64,000 nucleotides of DNA from CADCTM01 sp049671305 (lineage in GTDB: Bacteria; Cyanobacteriota; Cyanobacteriia; Cyanobacteriales; Coleofasciculaceae). Position 1 is the first letter of the stretch. Every line of letters begins with the position of its first letter. The position numbers and the translations under genes are program-made. Under the pieces are notes generated by a model, which was not told where the DNA came from, searched no databases, and saw only the letters and a list, made by a program, of their open reading frames with translations. The stretch spans positions 12,228 to 76,227 of the forward strand of contig JBATUR010000033.1 in NCBI GenBank assembly GCA_049671305.1, given 5' to 3'. This document shows, piece by piece, positions 52,223-61,786 of the stretch.

Positions 52223-54487
52223 TCAAGGGCGTAAAGTGATTGGTTGATTGTTGGAATACTTAGCAACCTGTTGATTAACTTGAGGATTATATAAGCGTAG
52301 ATAGTTCCAGTAATTACTGAAAACCTGCTTAACATAATCCCTAGTTTCTTCATAAGGAATCGATTCTATAAACTCATCTGGATCGCCCAATTGTCTATCA
52401 TCAAGCCAAGTTGCTACCTTGCCGGAGCCAGCATTGTAACTCGCCACTGCCAAAAGAGAATTATTTTTATAATTGGCGTGATTCTCCTCCAAAATCCAAG
52501 TACCTAAATTAACATTGTCGTTAGGATTATCTAAGACATATTTATCGAGGTTGATACGTTTAGCCACAACCTTTGCCGTTTCTGGCATTACCTGCATCAA
52601 ACCAACCGCATTGGCGCTAGAGCGTATCTTTGGCATAAAACGTGACTCTTGGCGGATCAAAGACGTTACCAACAAAGGGTTAAGTTTGCGTCGTTTTGAC
52701 CAATTTTCGATCAGTTCCTGATAGGGAAATGGATATAAAGCGTGCCAGTAAGCTGGTTGTTGCTTAAGTGCCTTGTATTGAGCTTGTTCTTCAGGAGTTT
52801 CTCTGTCTTCCAGCTTAGAAATTTGAGCAATTCCTTCTAAATAATCTCCCGCACCCAATCTTAATATGCCATCGGTAAACTGTTCGGCGACGGTTGGCTT
52901 AAGACGATTTTGATATTCAGCTTGCCAAAGCGCCCAAGCTTCTTGGTCTTGCCCTAACTGATACAGTTCTTTTAAAGTATCAGAACCTGCGGGGAGTGGC
53001 AGCCGCTCGCTAGGTCGTACCACTTTGGGGGTAAGCTGTCTTACTGAAGTAAAGTCTTTGACATCTAAGCCCAGGGAAACTGCCGATCGCCAAGCATAAT
53101 AAGACTGTGGATAGCGTGCCAGCACTTGTTCAAAAATCTCTCTAGCTTCTTGATTTTTGCCCAAGCGCTTTGCCCATTTACCAGCCCAAAAACCTGCCTG
53201 ACGTGCTAATTGACTGTCGGAGTTTTCTTGAAGGATTGGTTTTGCCCACTTTAAAGCGGCTGAAAAGTCTCCGGATCTGGCTTTAGATTGAGCCATATTC
53301 CACCGATATTCGGCAGCAGCTTCAGAATGACCAAATTTGGTAAGCAGCCGTTCACGGGCAGCGGTGGCGGCTTTGGTGTTGTTGATGCGATCAAGATTGT
53401 AGGCTTTGGCAACTAGTGCCTCGCCTGCGTGTTCGGGGAATTGCTTGATTACCTGGTCAAAATAAGACACTTCTCCGATTGTCGTTTGTAGTTTGGCAAG
53501 TTGCAACAGAGAGCTGGCGGCTTCTTTAGTTTTGGGAAAGTTTTTAATTACTTGTTGGTAGGCGCTTGTCGCGGCTTCTGGCATTTCTGCTAATTGCAGC
53601 CCTTTGGCGACAAGATAAGCGTTGCGCCCTGTAGGGGTGGCTTTAGCGTAGGCAGAGCTTGCCTGAGCATATTTGCGCTCTTTCCAATAACCAAGTGCGA
53701 TCGCTTCCCACTCTTCGGGCGTGGGTGGATCATATCTGTTGCCATTAACTCGCTCTGGCAGAGCTACTATTTTGTCTAGTAAGCTGCTGACTCCTGGGTT
53801 GTTAAAGCTATATTTTGCCAGAATGATCATCAATTCAGGCTGACGTGGCTTTTGCTTTAAAACAGTGCGAATCATGTCTAAGGTTAAGGGATGGCTGGGA
53901 AATTTTTCTAAGGCATTACTCCAATCTTTGGTAGTGGTTTTATTTAATGCCACCAGGGCGGCGGTTGTGGCTGGTGAGTCGGGATAGCGTTTGAGCATAG
54001 CTTGCCAAGCCGCTTTTGCCTTGGCTTGATCGCCCATTACTTCGTAAGCTTCGGCACGTTTTTGAGCGATATATTCTCCCATTACAGGATATTGACATTC
54101 CAAACCCTCCAAGAGTTCTAGAGCTTTTTGTCCTTGCTTTTGTTGAATTAAATCAGAAGCTAAAAGGTAACGAGCGCGACTACTACTGAGAGATTTTGGT
54201 TTATAAGCGATCGCTTGTAAATGATAAGAGCGCTCTTGGTTAGCGACAGAGGCTAACGATAAAACACCTGTATTGGTCGTTTTGCTAGAAGATATAAACT
54301 GCGGTTCTGGCTGCAATAAACAGCTTAGTGTACTTTTTGCCAGCCCTCTGCCATATTTTCCTTCTAACCAGGGACCTCCAATCAACACCGCCGCTATTCC
54401 GAAGAGTAGTGCTAGTTTGGTTTTCTTTTTCTGTTGACGCCGCTTTAAGGGGTTATAGCGGGCGAAACTAAGACTTGATTTTTTCAT
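52223..54487 (-). CDS. Soluble lytic murein transglycosylase (Slt-like) with TPR-like solenoid
   Basis: About 754 residues from the ATG at 54487 (MKKSSLSFARYNPLKRRQQK); the frame continues to 54517. An N-terminal membrane anchor follows a basic segment (LALLFGIAAVLIGGPWLEG). A long helical TPR-like solenoid (~80-590) precedes the catalytic domain: LVTSLIRQESRFMPKIRSSA with the catalytic Glu, NAVGLMQVMPETAKVV, and LLAVASYNAGSGKVATW. It cleaves peptidoglycan between MurNAc and GlcNAc with formation of 1,6-anhydroMurNAc. It is typical of Slt70-like proteins in size and plan. Confidence 0.93.
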   Translation of the reverse strand: MKKSSLSFARYNPLKRRQQKKKTKLALLFGIAAVLIGGPWLEGKYGRGLAKSTLSCLLQPEPQFISSSKTTNTGVLSLASVANQERSYHLQAIAYKPKSLSSSRARYLLASDLIQQKQGQKALELLEGLECQYPVMGEYIAQKRAEAYEVMGDQAKAKAAWQAMLKRYPDSPATTAALVALNKTTTKDWSNALEKFPSHPLTLDMIRTVLKQKPRQPELMIILAKYSFNNPGVSSLLDKIVALPERVNGNRYDPPTPEEWEAIALGYWKERKYAQASSAYAKATPTGRNAYLVAKGLQLAEMPEAATSAYQQVIKNFPKTKEAASSLLQLAKLQTTIGEVSYFDQVIKQFPEHAGEALVAKAYNLDRINNTKAATAARERLLTKFGHSEAAAEYRWNMAQSKARSGDFSAALKWAKPILQENSDSQLARQAGFWAGKWAKRLGKNQEAREIFEQVLARYPQSYYAWRSAVSLGLDVKDFTSVRQLTPKVVRPSERLPLPAGSDTLKELYQLGQDQEAWALWQAEYQNRLKPTVAEQFTDGILRLGAGDYLEGIAQISKLEDRETPEEQAQYKALKQQPAYWHALYPFPYQELIENWSKRRKLNPLLVTSLIRQESRFMPKIRSSANAVGLMQVMPETAKVVAKRINLDKYVLDNPNDNVNLGTWILEENHANYKNNSLLAVASYNAGSGKVATWLDDRQLGDPDEFIESIPYEETRDYVKQVFSNYWNYLRLYNPQVNQQVAKYSNNQPITLRP

Positions 54488-54623
54488 AGAGCATCCTGAA
54501 GCGGATAGCCATCTCAAATTTGATTATTTAGTGCAGCCTGATTGAAAACGATGCAAACGGAAAATCAACGCGAAAAATGACATCCGCTTATTTATAGTGA
54601 TTTTATACTTTATAAAAATTTTG

Positions 54624-55211
54624 CTAGCTGAGTAAAGCTAAATCTATCTGTTGGTGTATATTTTCTAAGCTTGACGCAGAGTTGTCCAGAATAATGCCAG
54701 CTTTTTTGACCTTTTCAGTAAGTGGGAGTTGAGATTTAATCCGAGCGATCGCTTGTTCTTGGCTGAGGTGATCGCGCTCTTGCATTCGCTTGAGTTGTTG
54801 TTCGGGTGAACAACTTACGACCCAGATTTCAGTCACTAAATCAGTCATTCCTGCTTCAAATAGTAACGGTATCACTAATATTACCGTAGGAGTTGCCCCT
54901 AAAATCTTAAGTTCTGTTTGAAAACGCGATCGCACATAAGGATGAATTTGTTGCTCTAACCACTCTCGCTGCTTTTGGTTGCCAAAAATAATCTCTCCTA
55001 AACGGGGGCGATTTAGTGTACCATCGGCTAGCTGAATGTTCTCATAGCGTTGTACGATTTGCCGAAATACAGGTGAACCGGGTTTTACAGCATCTCTTGC
55101 GTAGATGTCGGCATCTAAAACCGGTAGCTGATGAGTCTTGAAAAGATAGTTAGAAACGGTGGTTTTTCCGGTTGCAATGCCACCTGTTAAGCCGATGCGA
55201 CGCTGGGACAT
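54624..55211 (-). CDS. coaE: Dephospho-CoA kinase
   Basis: A 195-residue CoaE, the last enzyme of coenzyme A synthesis. The P-loop is GLTGGIATGKTTVSNYL, followed by LDADIYARDAVKPGS, the Cys-containing ILVIPLLFEAGMTDLVTEIW and the lid motif RMQERDHLSQEQAIARI. It matches the family along its whole length. Start ATG at 55211 (MSQRRIGLTGGIATGK). It stands 112 bases downstream of the PAS-GGDEF-EAL gene start-strand neighbour and is likely in its own unit. Confidence 0.96.
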   Translation of the reverse strand: MSQRRIGLTGGIATGKTTVSNYLFKTHQLPVLDADIYARDAVKPGSPVFRQIVQRYENIQLADGTLNRPRLGEIIFGNQKQREWLEQQIHPYVRSRFQTELKILGATPTVILVIPLLFEAGMTDLVTEIWVVSCSPEQQLKRMQERDHLSQEQAIARIKSQLPLTEKVKKAGIILDNSASSLENIHQQIDLALLS

Positions 55212-55328
55212 GAGATTTGTGGTATAAAAATCTCTTTATTTAAAGATATAAAGTTTAAATCTTTTGAAGGAATCTTTAGAGGCTAGGCATTGCCGCCCAT
55301 AAATAAGTATTAATACATAATTACCGAT

Positions 55329-57977
55329 TTATTTTGCCAATAAGGCTTCAGCCGCCTGATGAGCTACAGGTTTTGAGAAAAAATAGCCTTGTGCATATTC
55401 ACAATTAAGCGATCGCAATTGTTGCGATTCTTCTGGTGTTTCAACTCCTTCAGCAATCACATCCATTTCTAAGCTATGAGCCAAAGTAATTATTGTCCGT
55501 ACAATTTCCAAACTTTCGCTATCATCACCCATCTGCCTAACAAAAGAACGGTCAATTTTTAAGGTATCAATCGGTAATTGATGCAAGCGTGCCAAAGATG
55601 AGTAACCTGTACCAAAATCATCAATAGAAAGCCGCACACCCAAGGCTTTCAGTTGCTTGAGCATTACTGTTCCAGTTGTGGCATTTTCCATAATGGCACT
55701 TTCGGTAATTTCTAACTTTAAACAATCTCCTTTAATGCCTGTTTCTTTTAAAATTTGGTCAAGTCGCTCAATTAAACCGAGTTGCGACAGTTGTACACTG
55801 GATAAATTGACGCTCATTGTCAATGGTTTTTCTGGGTTAAATATCTGCTGCCAAATACTCAACTGAAGACAAGCTTCTCGTAATACCCAACGGTCAATTA
55901 ACTGAATTAGTCCAGTTTCTTCTGCCAGTGGAATAAATTCAGCGGGGGATACCATGCCGCGTGTAGGATGAACCCAACGTACTAAGGCTTCAAAACCGAT
56001 AATCTTTCCGGTTTCTAAGCAAACAATTGGTTGATAATGTACCTGAAACTGTTGGCGTTCTATAGCTCTTTGTAAGTCTGCTTCCATCTGTAAGCGTCCA
56101 ACTGCTTGTTCTTGCATTTTTGGATCAAACAGGGCAAGACGGGCTTTTCCTGAGCGTTTGGCGTCGTGCATGGCGATATCAGCGGCACGTAAAAAGTCCT
56201 GTGCTTGCTGATCTGGGGTATCGTTGGTCTTGTTTTGTCCTCCGGGGGCGATGCCAATGTTGGTGGTGGAGAAGACTTCACGTCCGTCTAAGTCGAAGGG
56301 TAGAGTTAAGGCTTTGTGCAGGTTTTCTGCCAAACTGGTGGCGTCGTTAACGTCTTTGGGGTTTCTCAAAAGGATGCCAAATTCGTCTGAACCTAAACGG
56401 GCGAGTAAGTCGGTAGGTGGTAAACACTTTTCTAAACGCCGGGAAGCTGCAATCATTAGTTGGTCTGCAACTAGGTGTCCGAGGCTGTATTTGACGATAT
56501 CGAAGCTCTCTATTTGTAGTAATAAAACAGCAAATAAACCAACTTCTTGGCGTTTTGAACGTACGATTAGTTGTTCTAAACGTTCGAGGAACAATGCACG
56601 ATTTGGTAGTCCTGTCAAGGGTTCATAAAAGGCATTGCGCCAAAGTTCGGCTTCGGTGCGTTTGCGCTCGCTTATATCTTGCATAACACTCATGCCGGCA
56701 TAAACTTCGCCGCTACTATGGGCGACGGGGAGGACTTGCACGAGGTAAATGCGATCGCGTAATGGTGCTTCAAAGCTGCTGGTATTGCCCAAAAGTGCCT
56801 GACGATAAACAGGTTCGAGCATTTCACAAATTTCTGGCGACAAGGCTTCCCAAATGGTTTTGCCTTCAAACGACTCGGTTTCTAGCCCCATTGCCGACAT
56901 TCCCGCACCTTCAGCTAGGGTATAACGCAAGTCCAAATCAAACAAAAAAACGGCTCCTTTGGGAAAATTCCGGGCAAGGGTACGATAAAGGTTATCTTTG
57001 CTGCGGATTTCTTGCTCAGAGTGGATTTGTTGGGTGATATCTTTTGCCATAGAAAGCATTCCTATTACCGTGCCATCGTCTGTGAGAACTGTGTTGTACC
57101 ATTCACAGATGATTAGGCGACCATCTTTGGTAATGTTCTCGTTAATACTGTGCATAGTTGTTGTTCCTGCCAACAATTGTTGAAGAATTTGATTAACTTT
57201 GTCACGAGTTGCAGGGGGAGTAATCAAATCACAAGGATTTCTACCGATGATTTCGGCTTTACTATAACCAAAGATGCTTTCTGCTGCAGGATTCCAATCG
57301 AGCGCTCGTAATTCTGTATCTCTGATAATACAGGCTAAAGGCATATGATCAATTTGCAGTTGAAGTCGCTCTTGTTCTCTTTTTAGTTTTTCTACTAAGG
57401 ATTGTGAAACGGTGATGTCACGCGCAATACCAATTAAACCCAGGGGTTTGCCTTGGGAGTTGCGGTAGATATCTTTTGTCGTCAGAAAAGTTTGCATCCT
57501 ATTTCCTACGGGTATGACTTCTTCAGTTACCTGTGTTTGTTCGGAAACGATGACTTGACGGTCTGTTGCTTGCAGTTTCGAGGCAATTTCTGGCGCAAAC
57601 AATTCTGTATCGTCTTTACCGATAATTTCCTCAGTCGCTTTGCCGAGAATACGAGCACCAGCAGGGTTGATAGTTAGATAATGCCCTTCCAAATTTTTGA
57701 CGAAGATCGCTTCTGTGGTACTTTGGATAATTGCCTCTAGGAGGTTGTAACTAGCTTGAAGCAAGCCTAATCCGCGCTTAACTAAACCATAAAGTAACCT
57801 ACTTGTAATGAGTACAAATATCCATTCTTCCAAGACTGGTAATGTCTGAAGATTATAGTCAGGAATTAGTAGCTTAAGTAGCCAGTTGCAGCCAATTATC
57901 CAAAGGCTACCAAAAAAGGCATAAACGAAGGCAATGTTGCGGGCTTTGTACTTCATTAGTAGGAGTTTGTCTGGCAT
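55329..57977 (-). CDS. PAS-PAS-PAS-GGDEF-EAL cyclic-di-GMP signalling protein
   Basis: An 882-residue protein with two membrane helices (~15-37 and ~50-66), three PAS domains (~78-190, ~205-320, ~330-440), a GGDEF domain (~445-610) and an EAL domain (~625-880). The GGDEF signature is LARLGSDEFGILL, i.e. GSDEF, so synthase activity is uncertain. The EAL domain is intact: GFEALVRW, TESAIMEN, IDDFGTGYSSL, LKIDRSFV and AEGVETPEE, which suggests c-di-GMP hydrolysis. The third PAS domain shares the NFPxGAVxLFD pattern with a PAS domain of the LOV/CBCR kinase at 17945. The first PAS has AIFVKNLEGHYLTINPAG. Confidence 0.93.
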   Translation of the reverse strand: MPDKLLLMKYKARNIAFVYAFFGSLWIIGCNWLLKLLIPDYNLQTLPVLEEWIFVLITSRLLYGLVKRGLGLLQASYNLLEAIIQSTTEAIFVKNLEGHYLTINPAGARILGKATEEIIGKDDTELFAPEIASKLQATDRQVIVSEQTQVTEEVIPVGNRMQTFLTTKDIYRNSQGKPLGLIGIARDITVSQSLVEKLKREQERLQLQIDHMPLACIIRDTELRALDWNPAAESIFGYSKAEIIGRNPCDLITPPATRDKVNQILQQLLAGTTTMHSINENITKDGRLIICEWYNTVLTDDGTVIGMLSMAKDITQQIHSEQEIRSKDNLYRTLARNFPKGAVFLFDLDLRYTLAEGAGMSAMGLETESFEGKTIWEALSPEICEMLEPVYRQALLGNTSSFEAPLRDRIYLVQVLPVAHSSGEVYAGMSVMQDISERKRTEAELWRNAFYEPLTGLPNRALFLERLEQLIVRSKRQEVGLFAVLLLQIESFDIVKYSLGHLVADQLMIAASRRLEKCLPPTDLLARLGSDEFGILLRNPKDVNDATSLAENLHKALTLPFDLDGREVFSTTNIGIAPGGQNKTNDTPDQQAQDFLRAADIAMHDAKRSGKARLALFDPKMQEQAVGRLQMEADLQRAIERQQFQVHYQPIVCLETGKIIGFEALVRWVHPTRGMVSPAEFIPLAEETGLIQLIDRWVLREACLQLSIWQQIFNPEKPLTMSVNLSSVQLSQLGLIERLDQILKETGIKGDCLKLEITESAIMENATTGTVMLKQLKALGVRLSIDDFGTGYSSLARLHQLPIDTLKIDRSFVRQMGDDSESLEIVRTIITLAHSLEMDVIAEGVETPEESQQLRSLNCEYAQGYFFSKPVAHQAAEALLAK

Positions 57978-58206
57978 TACCCTTGATGGTATGAAGAATG
58001 GTTATAAGCCTAATTAAATAATCTGCCTGTTTTTTTTGTTCAACCTTGGGTCACTTTTAAATAGTGGCGTAATGGCGCTCTTTAATAGTAATATATAAGC
58101 TAAAATTCAAGATCTTATTGCTGTAAATGCTACAAAATTATTTAAATTATTTTTAAGCAAAGTTGTGGGTTGCCCCCGGCTTGATTAAAGATTTTACTTA
58201 TATTTT

Positions 58207-59721
58207 TTATTTGGCATTATCAATTGTCCACTGCACAATTGCCTGAGTTAATCCTTCCAAGGTATATTCTGTAGCTTCAACATCAACTCTTCCTAATAGT
58301 TGATGACAGGTAATAGAGGTTTGAGGTCCAATTGAGGCGATACAGGTGTTTTTCAGTAGTGATTGAATTTGAGGGGTGGCGGCTTCTAGAAGTTGAAAAA
58401 AGTGCTGCACAGTTTTGGAACTGGCAAAGGTAATGATGTCTACCATTTGCTTTTGAATAGCTTCAAGTGCGACAGGGGCAATTTCTTGAGGGCAGCGAGT
58501 TTCATAAGCGGCAACTTTGGTTACTTTTGCACCTTGGGAAGTAAATTCTTGTACTAAAACATCTCGTCCTCCGCTTTCGACTGTGGGAAATAAAATGTTT
58601 AATCCGGTTAAGGGTTGAGGAAAGTTTTCGATTAAAGAATCAGCAACAAAATGTGGTGGAATAAAGTCAGGTTTTAAGCCTCGTTGTTGGAGAACTTTTG
58701 CCGTTTTTTTACCAACTACGGCAATTTTAAGATGGGCTAAGTCGCGGATATCTTTACCTTGGTGGAGTAGTCGCTCAAACCAGGAGTCAATACCATTTGT
58801 GGAGGTAAGAATTAACCAATCAAAATTTGATATATTAGCAATTGCCTGATCTAATGGTTGCCAATTGGAAGGGGGACCAATTACCAGCGCTGGCATTTCA
58901 ATGACATTAGCCCCGGCTTGTTGCAGCAGTTCGCTAAATTGGCTAGACTGTCCTGCAGAGCGGGTAACTAGGACGGTTTTTTCAGCCAGGGGTTTTTTGT
59001 CTTGAATAGGCGATCGCATATAATCCCGTAGTTGCACTACTTCACCAATAATAATAACGACTGGAGATAGTGATGATCCAGCAGTCTTTTTAAGAATATC
59101 AGCTAAAGTACCAAACCAACTGTATTCTTGAGGACATCCTGCCCATTTAATAATAGCAACTGGAGTTTTAGGTAGGCGTCCATATTGTTGTAACTGCTGA
59201 ACAATTTGCGGCAAATTACGTCCACCCATTAAAATCACCAAAGTGTCCATTCGTGCTAATGTTTGCCAATCTAAAGCTTCTGGTTCATGAGCAGTTACAA
59301 CGGCAAAACCACGACTCATTACAGGATCAGTTAGAGGAATTCCTGCTAGTAATGGTGCAGCTAATGCTGAAGAAATTCCTGGTACAACTTCAAATGGACA
59401 AGCTGCCGCATTTAATGCTTGAATTTCTGAACTACTGCGACCAAAAATAAACGGATCGCCACTTTTTAAACGTACTACTTTTTGATTTTGTTGGCACTGT
59501 TGTACTAATAATTGATCAATTTCGGCTTGGGGAGTGCTGGGCTTGCCACCGCGTTTACCAACATCAAAACAAACACATTTTGATGAGACTAATTTTAATA
59601 ACTGAGGGTCTATTAAGGCATCATAAACTAACACGTCAGCTTCCACAATTAATTGTTGAGCCCGCACAGTAAGGTAAGCAATATTTCCGATTCCTGCACC
59701 TACAAGATATACTTTACCCAT
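58207..59721 (-). CDS. cobA-hemD: Fused uroporphyrinogen-III C-methyltransferase / uroporphyrinogen-III synthase
   Basis: A 504-residue fusion. Residues ~1-245 are SUMT/CobA: VYLVGAGIGNIAYLTVRAQQ, VYDALIDPQLL, VVRLKSGDPFIFGR, EVVPGISSALAAPLLAGIPL. It makes precorrin-2 for siroheme and B12. Residues ~250-504 are HemD: KTVLVTRSAGQSSQFSELLQ, FDWLILTSTNGIDSWF, VVGKKTAKVLQQRG and FASSKTVQHFFQLL. It closes the tetrapyrrole ring in uroporphyrinogen III, the precursor of heme, chlorophyll and bilins. Fusion couples the branch-point reactions; separate genes occur in Synechocystis. No frameshift is seen at the junction near residue 245. Confidence 0.93.
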   Translation of the reverse strand: MGKVYLVGAGIGNIAYLTVRAQQLIVEADVLVYDALIDPQLLKLVSSKCVCFDVGKRGGKPSTPQAEIDQLLVQQCQQNQKVVRLKSGDPFIFGRSSSEIQALNAAACPFEVVPGISSALAAPLLAGIPLTDPVMSRGFAVVTAHEPEALDWQTLARMDTLVILMGGRNLPQIVQQLQQYGRLPKTPVAIIKWAGCPQEYSWFGTLADILKKTAGSSLSPVVIIIGEVVQLRDYMRSPIQDKKPLAEKTVLVTRSAGQSSQFSELLQQAGANVIEMPALVIGPPSNWQPLDQAIANISNFDWLILTSTNGIDSWFERLLHQGKDIRDLAHLKIAVVGKKTAKVLQQRGLKPDFIPPHFVADSLIENFPQPLTGLNILFPTVESGGRDVLVQEFTSQGAKVTKVAAYETRCPQEIAPVALEAIQKQMVDIITFASSKTVQHFFQLLEAATPQIQSLLKNTCIASIGPQTSITCHQLLGRVDVEATEYTLEGLTQAIVQWTIDNAK

Positions 59722-59874
59722 GATTTAGTGATGTGGTATTGGTGTAATTTTAAGTTAATTTTACATTAACGTTCAAGAGAAAAAGTAATCATGTAGGCGT
59801 TTTTAATGGGAAATTTGAAATCGCAAAAAAAACGAATATGCCTTGCTAGAGTTAAAGTTAAACAAATTTTCACT

Positions 59875-60624
59875 TTATTGTGTTATGGTTCGTTTAATTC
59901 TAGAAAGGGTAGCTTTATCATTTGGTTTGCGACGAATTGCCTCACGCCAAATAGCGAGAGCTTCTTCTTTTTTTCCTTGTTGAATTAAGGCATCTCCCAA
60001 ATACCAATAAGCTTCTTGTTTTTTAGTTTTCAGACGAATTGCTTCTTTATATTCAATTATTGCTGCGTCTTTGTCACCTTGTCCCATCAAAACATTTGCT
60101 AAGTTAAGGTGTATTATTGCTTGGTCAGGATTTTGTTTGACCAGCTCTTGATAATCTGCAATTACTGCTTCCAATTTGCCATATTTTGACAAGATTCCAC
60201 CTACTTTTAAAGGAACTTCTGTATTCTTAGGAAGACGCTTGATTAATTCTTGAAATATAGAGGTAGCTTCTTCCAATTTGCCCTGCTCAATTAACGCTGA
60301 TCCTAACTTCAAATAAGCATCAACATTTTTAGGCGAGCGTTTAATTAGTTCTCGAAACACCTCTAAGGCTTCTTCCAGCTTATTTTGTTCGAGCAAAGTA
60401 TTTCCTAATAGTAGGCTAATCATGTCATTACTACGCTGTTGCTCACTAGCTTTGCGTAAGGCTTCTTCTGCACTTTTATAATTTTTTTGTTGATAGAAAT
60501 TAATACCTTTTTGGAAAATGAGGGAGGTAGTAAGAGTTTTCCACAAGAAATAAGCCAGTATCGTCAGAGTAATGGCGACGACAGCAATAGCAAGAACAGA
60601 AATTGGTTGGGATGTTTCCAGCAT
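59875..60624 (-). CDS. TPR-repeat protein with N-terminal membrane anchor
   Basis: A 249-residue protein: one N-terminal membrane helix (VLAIAVVAITLTILAYFLWK) and about five tetratricopeptide repeats (FYQQKNYKSAEEALRKASE, LEEALEVFRELIKRSPKNVD, LEEATSIFQELIKRLPKNTE, DKDAAIIEYKEAIRLKTKKQ, KEEALAIWREAIRRKPNDKA). It is probably a cytoplasm-facing or periplasmic scaffold. TPR proteins of this size in cyanobacteria include photosystem and pilus assembly factors, but none is identified here. Its gene is isolated on the minus strand. Confidence 0.85.
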   Translation of the reverse strand: MLETSQPISVLAIAVVAITLTILAYFLWKTLTTSLIFQKGINFYQQKNYKSAEEALRKASEQQRSNDMISLLLGNTLLEQNKLEEALEVFRELIKRSPKNVDAYLKLGSALIEQGKLEEATSIFQELIKRLPKNTEVPLKVGGILSKYGKLEAVIADYQELVKQNPDQAIIHLNLANVLMGQGDKDAAIIEYKEAIRLKTKKQEAYWYLGDALIQQGKKEEALAIWREAIRRKPNDKATLSRIKRTITQ

Positions 60625-60707
60625 TTGTTTGATAATCCTGTAGCTTAGTATTTTGTTAGCTTACATTGAAATGCTTTCTGTTTCATTACCAGTTAGGCAT
60701 CCTCAAG

Positions 60708-60875
60708 TTAATTTTCAAGAATGAAAAGATTAAGAAATTGCTGCAAAACAGGTGATGCATCGTTGCAGATTTGTTTACTAAGTGGTGGTTGAGCAATATG
60801 TAATCTCTGTGCCGCTTTGCCAAAGTGTAGTTTTTCAGCAACGGTAATAAAATATCGTAGGTGTCGAAGTTCCAT
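60708..60875 (-). pseudogene. LysR-type regulator remnant with internal deletion
   Basis: From the ATG at 60875 the frame encodes a LysR-type HTH (MELRHLRYFITVAEKLHFGK and RLHIAQPPLSKQI) and then jumps in frame to CNDASPVLQQFLNLFILEN, which resembles the very C-terminus of a LysR regulator. The ~230 residues of the effector domain are missing. It is best read as a gene with a clean internal deletion rather than an intact small protein; whether the 55-residue product is made is unknown. Confidence 0.7.
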
Positions 60876-60971
60876 AATTTTTAGGTTTTTATATTTTAAA
60901 TATATTAATAGATTGGACATTTCTAATTAGGCATTTTATTGTAGTAAAGGTATTAATAAAAGACAAAATCG

Positions 60972-61712
60972 ATGTCAGAAAATTGTTGGGATGCTAATCT
61001 CTATGAAAACAACCATTCTTTTGTTTGGCAATATGGTGAAAGTTTGATTGAACTTTTGTCTCCCAAAACCGGAGAATCTATACTCGATTTAGGATGTGGA
61101 ACCGGACAACTTGCTCAACAAATTGCCTTATCGGGTGCTGAAGTTGTTGGTATTGATTATGCACCGAGTATGATTGAGCAGGCACAAAAAAATTATCCTG
61201 ATTTGAATTTTAGCGTTGCCGATGCCAGAAAATTTGAATTTCCTCAATTGTTTGATGCTGTATTTTCTAACGCCGCTTTGCATTGGGTAAAAGAGCCGGA
61301 ACAAGTTATTAAATGTATCTGGCAAGCTTTAAAACCGGGAGGACGCTTTGTTGCTGAGTTTGGTGGAAAAGGCAATGTTCAAGCAATTGTGGAGGCGCTT
61401 GAGTCTGCTATTTCAATAACCGAAAATCCTTGGTATTTTCCCAGTATTGCTGAATATACAAGTCTTTTAGAACAGCAGGGTTTTTGTGTAACATCTGCCA
61501 CGTTATTTGAGCGTCCAACGCCTTTAGAAGGAGAAGCAGGAATGGCGAATTGGATTCAAATGTTTGGCAGTCATTTGTTGTCAGAAATACCAGCAGAACA
61601 GCAGATTGAAGTTGTTCGAGATGTTGAGCAATGCTTACGATCTAAGTTGTATAAAGAGGGTGTCTGGTTTGTTGATTATAAGAGAATTCGTGTTATGGCA
61701 ATTAAAAGTTGA
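60972..61712 (+). CDS. Class I SAM-dependent methyltransferase
   Basis: A 246-residue methyltransferase. Motif I is SILDLGCGTGQLAQQIALSG, followed by GIDYAPSMIEQAQKNYP, the DAVFSNAALHWVKEPEQVIK segment with a conserved His-Trp pair, and LKPGGRFVAEFGGKGN. This order resembles trans-aconitate/ubiquinone-type methyltransferases (Tam/UbiE group), but the substrate cannot be named. An ATG at 60972 (MSENCWDANLYENNHSFVWQ) gives the usual start. A stable hairpin at 61738-61770 lies just downstream. Confidence 0.9.
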   Translation: MSENCWDANLYENNHSFVWQYGESLIELLSPKTGESILDLGCGTGQLAQQIALSGAEVVGIDYAPSMIEQAQKNYPDLNFSVADARKFEFPQLFDAVFSNAALHWVKEPEQVIKCIWQALKPGGRFVAEFGGKGNVQAIVEALESAISITENPWYFPSIAEYTSLLEQQGFCVTSATLFERPTPLEGEAGMANWIQMFGSHLLSEIPAEQQIEVVRDVEQCLRSKLYKEGVWFVDYKRIRVMAIKS

Positions 61713-61737
61713 ACTTTTTTGATTGTGTAATCTAATC

Positions 61738-61770
61738 AGATCCCCGACTTCTCCAAGAAGTCGGGGATCT
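61738..61770. terminator. Perfect 15-bp inverted repeat, bidirectional terminator candidate
   Basis: AGATCCCCGACTTCT (61738-61752) and its exact reverse complement (61756-61770) surround a 3-base loop. It lies between the convergent methyltransferase and CobW-type genes, so it is placed to end both. This sequence type recurs in many cyanobacterial genomes as a short repeat. The T-runs beside it are modest. Confidence 0.7.
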
Positions 61771-61786
61771 ATCTTTCAGAGGTTGA

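Noticed and set aside
56224..56628. 134-codon + strand frame inside the PAS-GGDEF-EAL gene
   Set aside because: Opposite to the conserved GGDEF domain; Ser/Arg-rich translation is typical of an antisense shadow.
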